Source of the DNA: an uncultured Oscillospiraceae bacterium
Lineage (GTDB): Bacteria > Bacillota > Clostridia > Oscillospirales > Ruminococcaceae
Assembly (NCBI GenBank): GCA_900553955.1
Contig: USFO01000064.1
Span: 1-9,645, forward strand
Reading direction: 5' to 3'
Length of the DNA stretch: 9,645 nt
This document shows positions 6,090 through 9,645 of this stretch, piece by piece. Every line of letters begins with the position of its first letter. Position 1 is the stretch's first letter. A program made the position numbers and the translations under genes. Under the pieces are notes generated by a model that saw only the letters and a list, made by a program, of their open reading frames with translations, did no database searches and was not told the origin of the DNA.

Positions 6090-6269
6090 TCATTCAACTA
6101 TATTTCCGAAATCGTCAAAAAACACGGTGCTTCCGTCGGCACGCTTAAGTTTATTAAGGTTCTCGCCGACTCGCTCAATTATTGCGCCGCTCGGATTTCT
6201 CTGCGCATCAAGAAGCTCCTGTTCAAAAGGTCCCAGTGCGCTGCCAAGCATGGGATTAAATGCTCTCAT
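6090..6269 (-). CDS. 59-residue peptide, candidate substrate of kinase/RRE pair
   Basis: I do not recognise this family. The 59-residue product starts MRAFNPMLGSALGPFEQELL and ends ADGSTVFFDDFGNIVE. It has no signal peptide, no cysteine and no membrane segment, and is rich in acidic residues. The first half looks helical; the last 15 residues look like a beta hairpin. Possible phosphoacceptors are Ser10, Ser27, Ser47 and Thr48. The start is convincing: GGAGGAAA lies immediately upstream of ATG 6269, and the gene begins 12 nt after the VWA stop codon. The stop overlaps an alternative kinase ATG as ATGA. Size and position beside an RRE protein and an HprK-like kinase fit a RiPP-type precursor, but no typical core (Cys/Ser/Thr-rich, or Gly after a lasso Thr) is seen. 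It could instead be a small regulator or binding partner of the VWA protein. Confidence 0.7.
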   Translation of the reverse strand: MRAFNPMLGSALGPFEQELLDAQRNPSGAIIERVGENLNKLKRADGSTVFFDDFGNIVE

Positions 6270-6281
6270 ATCTTTCCTCCA

Positions 6282-9200
6282 TTATCCTTCAATGCCGTAC
6301 CGACCAACGGTCAAAACTCTTTCCGTACCATAAACTGTGGTGCCATCCGCAGTAACCCAATATGGCGCTACCACAAGCTCCGTGCCTTCTTCAACTCCGT
6401 AAAGTGAATAGTCCTCCACAATAAGGCGCGCATTTCTGCTTACATCTCTGCCAAACAGGTAAGAAGCAGAATAGTGTACATTGCGGTTGCTTCCGCTCGC
6501 GGTAAAAGCCTCACCATTGATTATAAATCCGGTTTCGGCAAAATCGCGGCCGTCGACTGCAGAAATCAAATAAATTCCTCTGTTACGGAAGAAGAAATTT
6601 TCTATATACTTCACCTGAAGATAAGAAGTGCTTACATATTTTGCATGTATCTCGGTATCTTCGGTAATGTCGGCAAGGTCTGCGACCTTTTTGCAGTGCT
6701 CATCATAATACCAGCCTGCAAAAAGTTTGTCATCTGCTCCGATATGCTCAATTTCACCGCGAATGTCGCCTTTGGCGACGGTTACGGTATAGGTCTCGCC
6801 CGCATCATGAACAGTTACGTTGATTTCATTGGATGGCTGCTCCGGCTTTTCCGGCTGTTCAGGTTCAGTCGGTTCAATAGGCTGCTCATGCTCTGTCGGC
6901 TGCTCAGGTTCAGTCGGTTCAATAGGCTGCTCAGGTTCAGTGGGAGCTACCGGGTTCATCTGCACACCATCAGCAATAAAAGCGGAAAGCAAGGTCAAAC
7001 CGTTTGCATTATCTGCGGAAGTAAACACAGGCTCCACCGCAGCGGCAACTTCGGAAACTTTGCCGACCTTCTTATATGTTGTATCGGCATCACTGCCCGC
7101 TCCCTTGTACTCACAGGTTCGGGTTGCGCTTCCGGTCACTTCAACACCGTCAAGCGTTATCCAGTAGGGGGTAAAGGTTATTTGTGCGCCCGCTTCATTC
7201 CAATAGGTGGCTTTGTCCATGGAATAGCAAGCCAAGTATCCTGCCGTTTTGCTCGTAACGCTCGATACGGTGTAGGAATCGCTTCCGCCGTCCTTGCGGG
7301 TGACATTGATTTTTTGATAAACAACGGGTTGGTCTCCCTCTTTTATGAGAGTTGCCGTTTCGCCGCCGTCCATATACGTTTCCGTAAGCTGATTTGCCGG
7401 AAGCTTTGCTTCGCCGACCCTGAAGCCGACTTCGCTGTAATTCAGGCGGTCAATGGGCGTTACAAGATAAAATCCCATCACATCCACAATGCCGGTTCCT
7501 ACATGCTCCCAGCAGCTCAGGCTCTTCGGCATAAGGTATTCCCTGTCAACCTCCCAGATATAGTAGGTTTTGCCCGCCTCGGGAAGGAAGCCTGTGGGGT
7601 TGCCGTCACCAAAATTCGCCACTTGAGTGCAGGCTTCATCGGCGAAGGTTCCGCCGTAAAGATAGCCCTCGGTTACATGCGCCGTCATATCAAAGCCCGC
7701 GGAAACACTGAATTTTTCGCTTGTGTTTCCGTTTTCCTTAACATGAACAACGGTAAATTCCTTGTTATATGCGAACCACACATGGCGGTTGGCGTTCGCC
7801 GTGCTAAGCTCCACAGCGGCGGCGTCGCCCGTCATAAGAGCTCCTTCATCCACGGAATATTTGCCGAAATAGTTGTGTCCCTCAATATCCGCCTTGTTCA
7901 CGGTATAAGTGCCGTAACTAAGTCCGCTCTGCCCCTCCGCATTTACAAAGTAGTGTTCCTCTTTAACCTGTTTTGCGAACTTCGGGCTTTCCACCACAAC
8001 GCCGGATTCGTTAATCGGCTTGCCGTCTCCGTTCACCAAATAATAATGAACCAAAATCGTACCGCCTTTAATCGCTACCTGCGGCACAGGGAAAGTGCCG
8101 TTCTGCTTCTCGTCCTTGTAGTCGGTGTAATCAAAGGTTGCAAACTCGTTTGTCGGAATAAGCCGACCCGGCTCGTAATTTTTTTGTTTTGCAATAACTC
8201 TGTATTTCATAACGGGCGGATCGTCCTCGTTGACGTTGCCCACCTGCCAAATGATTTTTTCGGGTTCTCCCTCAAAGGCTGCCGTTCCCTGGCTGATATA
8301 AATATCCGCATTTCCGGCATTGTAAGCATCTAAATCATTGGTAATAATAGGTGCGTTATGCGTAGTATCAAAGTAAACGTCGACAAACTCGCTCATTTGG
8401 TCGTTCACAACGCCGTTTTTCGCCGCAATTGCAATGCTTCCCGCAATGCTGGTAAACGCTTCGGTCAGCTTGCCCGCAACGTCGGTTTCGTTTGCGCCGA
8501 TGGCGAAATATCCCTTTACCGGGTCGCTTGCACAGGCCTTCAGCGTGTTTTCGCCGTTTGTGCCCGCCTGCAGTGCCACGGAATAAATCGTCGTCCCTGC
8601 GACCTTGGCTTGGTTCGCCTCCCAAATGGTGGCTACGCCGTTGTTTGTTCCGCCCGAAGCGGTATGTGTGCCGTCAAGGTTATATATTCTATTGTGCGTA
8701 TTCGTTTTATTGTGCTTGGGGCATATTGCGCTTACTTCGGCGTTATAGCTCATATTAAAGCTGTCGCCTTCTCCGATTATCTTATTATAATTCGGAGTAA
8801 ATGCGCTTATGCCTGTAAGGCTTCCGCCGCGGGGACAACCTATACTAGACCATGCTTCGCAATTCGAATATGTTGCGGTTGCCGTAAACGGATGGCTGTA
8901 AGTTGCTTCGCCGTCGCTCAGAATAACCATGCTCTTGTTTTTTCCGGTGGATGCGGCGGAGGCGAGCAGCTCCTGCGCCTTGTGGATGCCTGCCTGCTGG
9001 TTCGTACCGCCGTTGTTATTATTCGCTTCTTTGCTTATTGCATTTATCTTCGTAATAAGCTCAGCTTTCGTATTGTAATCGTAAAAGCCTGTAAAGCTGC
9101 GTACATTGGTTGCATATACGACCAACGCTATTCTTGTACTGCTTCCTTCCGTCAACAGCTCATTCGCAAATGCTATTGCCGCTGTTTTGGTTTTAGCCAT

Positions 9201-9467
9201 GCGTCCGTCATCGTACATACTGTTAGAGTTGTCGATAACAAGCACCACATCTGATGTGGTTTTGTAGTTTTTGCCCTGGATGCTCAGGGTGACTTCCCAC
9301 AAATTTGAGTTTTCTCCTCCGACCGCTTCTGCATCCTTTTCAAGCTTTATGGAGCCTTCCGCCGGCCATACCGGAACGGAATTGTCGTTTCCCTCCGCAA
9401 AAGCCGCCGTCGGCAAAATGCAAAGCACCATAAGCGCAGCAAGAAGCATTGCTACTACCTTTTTCAT
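6282..9467 (-). CDS. secreted VWA-domain protein with duplicated beta-rich modules
   Basis: A 1061-residue exported protein. The signal peptide is residues 1-24 (KK, hydrophobic core, AFA cut site). The VWA domain is about 72-345 with a complete metal-binding MIDAS: Asp79-x-Ser81-x-Ser83, Thr155 and Asp185. An unusual insert of about 95 residues (191-288) splits it and holds Cys203, Cys211, Cys250 and His252. Residues 346-570 are beta-rich, with a MucBP/prealbumin-like strand near ILVHYYLVNGDGKPI. Two related modules follow: 571-786 and 881-1053, each with a GGTFADEACT/GWYYDEHCKK Flg_new-like strand and the motifs YLVTPID...EVGF / YLISAVD...ETGF and TPYWITLDG / APYWVTADG. A Pro-Glu linker (842-877) separates them. 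No LPXTG, SLH or C-terminal membrane segment is seen, so surface attachment is unexplained. It probably binds an extracellular ligand and leads the peptide-kinase-RRE operon. Confidence 0.88.
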   Translation of the reverse strand: MKKVVAMLLAALMVLCILPTAAFAEGNDNSVPVWPAEGSIKLEKDAEAVGGENSNLWEVTLSIQGKNYKTTSDVVLVIDNSNSMYDDGRMAKTKTAAIAFANELLTEGSSTRIALVVYATNVRSFTGFYDYNTKAELITKINAISKEANNNNGGTNQQAGIHKAQELLASAASTGKNKSMVILSDGEATYSHPFTATATYSNCEAWSSIGCPRGGSLTGISAFTPNYNKIIGEGDSFNMSYNAEVSAICPKHNKTNTHNRIYNLDGTHTASGGTNNGVATIWEANQAKVAGTTIYSVALQAGTNGENTLKACASDPVKGYFAIGANETDVAGKLTEAFTSIAGSIAIAAKNGVVNDQMSEFVDVYFDTTHNAPIITNDLDAYNAGNADIYISQGTAAFEGEPEKIIWQVGNVNEDDPPVMKYRVIAKQKNYEPGRLIPTNEFATFDYTDYKDEKQNGTFPVPQVAIKGGTILVHYYLVNGDGKPINESGVVVESPKFAKQVKEEHYFVNAEGQSGLSYGTYTVNKADIEGHNYFGKYSVDEGALMTGDAAAVELSTANANRHVWFAYNKEFTVVHVKENGNTSEKFSVSAGFDMTAHVTEGYLYGGTFADEACTQVANFGDGNPTGFLPEAGKTYYIWEVDREYLMPKSLSCWEHVGTGIVDVMGFYLVTPIDRLNYSEVGFRVGEAKLPANQLTETYMDGGETATLIKEGDQPVVYQKINVTRKDGGSDSYTVSSVTSKTAGYLACYSMDKATYWNEAGAQITFTPYWITLDGVEVTGSATRTCEYKGAGSDADTTYKKVGKVSEVAAAVEPVFTSADNANGLTLLSAFIADGVQMNPVAPTEPEQPIEPTEPEQPTEHEQPIEPTEPEQPEKPEQPSNEINVTVHDAGETYTVTVAKGDIRGEIEHIGADDKLFAGWYYDEHCKKVADLADITEDTEIHAKYVSTSYLQVKYIENFFFRNRGIYLISAVDGRDFAETGFIINGEAFTASGSNRNVHYSASYLFGRDVSRNARLIVEDYSLYGVEEGTELVVAPYWVTADGTTVYGTERVLTVGRYGIEG
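6853..6942 (-). repeat. 45-nt tandem repeat coding the Pro-Glu linker
   Basis: Two tandem 45-nt units (6853-6897 and 6898-6942) differ at about four positions and encode 15-residue EPEQPIEPTEPEQPT-type units of the linker in the VWA protein. Degenerate shorter copies flank them. Period and near identity suggest length variation by slippage between strains. Confidence 0.8.
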
Positions 9468-9645
9468 ACCTTTTAATCACTCTCCAAAAATTTATTTATC
9501 TTAGCCGCGCGCTTTGAAGCTTTGAAGAAACCAAAAAGGCAGTCTTCGCCGAAACTGCCGTCGGTCAAAACTGCCACCGTTTTTCTTTTTTTGTTTCAAA
9601 CCGCCGGTTAAAATCACTGTAAATATATTGAACAAAATACATATA
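9468..9645. other. leader region upstream of the VWA operon
   Basis: No gene is seen. On the minus strand the region holds a weak promoter candidate, TTGTTC (9634-9629) and TTTAAC (9611-9606) 17 nt apart, an A-rich purine run (9580-9600), the hairpin at 9533-9559, a direct repeat of CTTTGAAG around 9511-9527, and AAAAGG just before the VWA ATG. The neighbour further upstream is outside the window. Confidence 0.4.
9533..9559 (-). terminator. terminator-like hairpin ahead of the VWA gene
   Basis: GGCAGT (9538-9543) pairs with ACTGCC (9554-9559). Three more pairs, TTC to GAA (9545-9547 with 9551-9553), follow past one bulged base, leaving a 3-nt loop. On the minus strand it is followed by TTTTT. 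A second AACTGCC copy at 9570-9576 could compete for GGCAGT, so this may be an attenuator of the VWA operon or the terminator of an unseen upstream gene. Confidence 0.5.

Noticed and set aside
5043..6269. Complete lasso peptide or PQQ biosynthesis cluster
   Set aside because: Only an RRE-type and a kinase gene are present; no asparagine-synthetase-like cyclase, transglutaminase-like protease, radical SAM enzyme or pqqA/B/C/E is seen, and the peptide lacks a lasso core.
6853..6942. CRISPR-like repeat array
   Set aside because: The units are contiguous without spacers and in frame within the VWA gene; they encode a Pro-Glu linker.
6474..8333. Plus-strand open frame of about 620 codons opposite the VWA gene
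   Set aside because: Antisense shadow of a gene with signal peptide and complete MIDAS motif; no recognisable domain or ribosome site.
1..9645. tRNA, rRNA, insertion sequence or phage attachment site
   Set aside because: No cloverleaf with a TTCGA-type arm, rRNA-like tract, transposase or integrase, or flanking inverted repeats with target duplication was recognised on either strand.

Overview
The window looks like chromosome from a gut-type, mid-GC Gram-positive anaerobe of the Clostridia (Oscillospirales-like). This is inferred from strong AGGAGG-type ribosome sites, TTG and GTG starts, a DUF4830-type membrane protein, an EF-G2-like translational GTPase, a meso-diaminopimelate dehydrogenase, and a secreted VWA protein with Clostridia-style beta-rich repeats. 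Taxonomy cannot be fixed from this sequence alone. Eight of the nine genes lie on the minus strand; only a small XRE regulator is on the plus strand.

Layout in plus coordinates. 1-131: three short GC-rich triloop hairpins and a direct repeat, no gene. 132-563: GNAT acetyltransferase with its own promoter. 609-1070: membrane-anchored DUF4830-like protein. 1143-3212: EF-G-like GTPase with altered G motifs, an extended -10 promoter and a hairpin terminator. 3213-3513: AT-rich divergent control region. 3514-3756: XRE repressor followed by a strong terminator. 4015-4893: diaminopimelate dehydrogenase (ddh), whose ribosome site is buried in a terminator-like hairpin.

5043-9467, read leftward, is the most interesting part: a tight cluster of four genes. 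It encodes a 1061-residue secreted VWA protein (6282-9467), a 59-residue peptide with an excellent ribosome site 12 nt downstream (6090-6269), an HPr-kinase/PEP-carboxykinase-fold kinase (5308-6036), and a PqqD-fold RRE protein (5043-5318). A perfect 15-bp hairpin separates the peptide from the kinase. Peptide plus RRE plus HprK-like kinase is the core of some RiPP pathways, for example the tailoring kinases of paeninodin-type lasso peptides. Here there is no lasso cyclase, protease, radical SAM enzyme or transporter in the window, and the peptide sits beside a secreted adhesin-like protein. I infer an uncharacterised peptide-phosphorylation system; this is a hypothesis.

A separate unexplained signal is the octamer GTGCTCAA/TTGAGCAC. 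It occurs ten times, nine of them between 4279 and 5987, in coding sequence in several frames and in the ddh leader.
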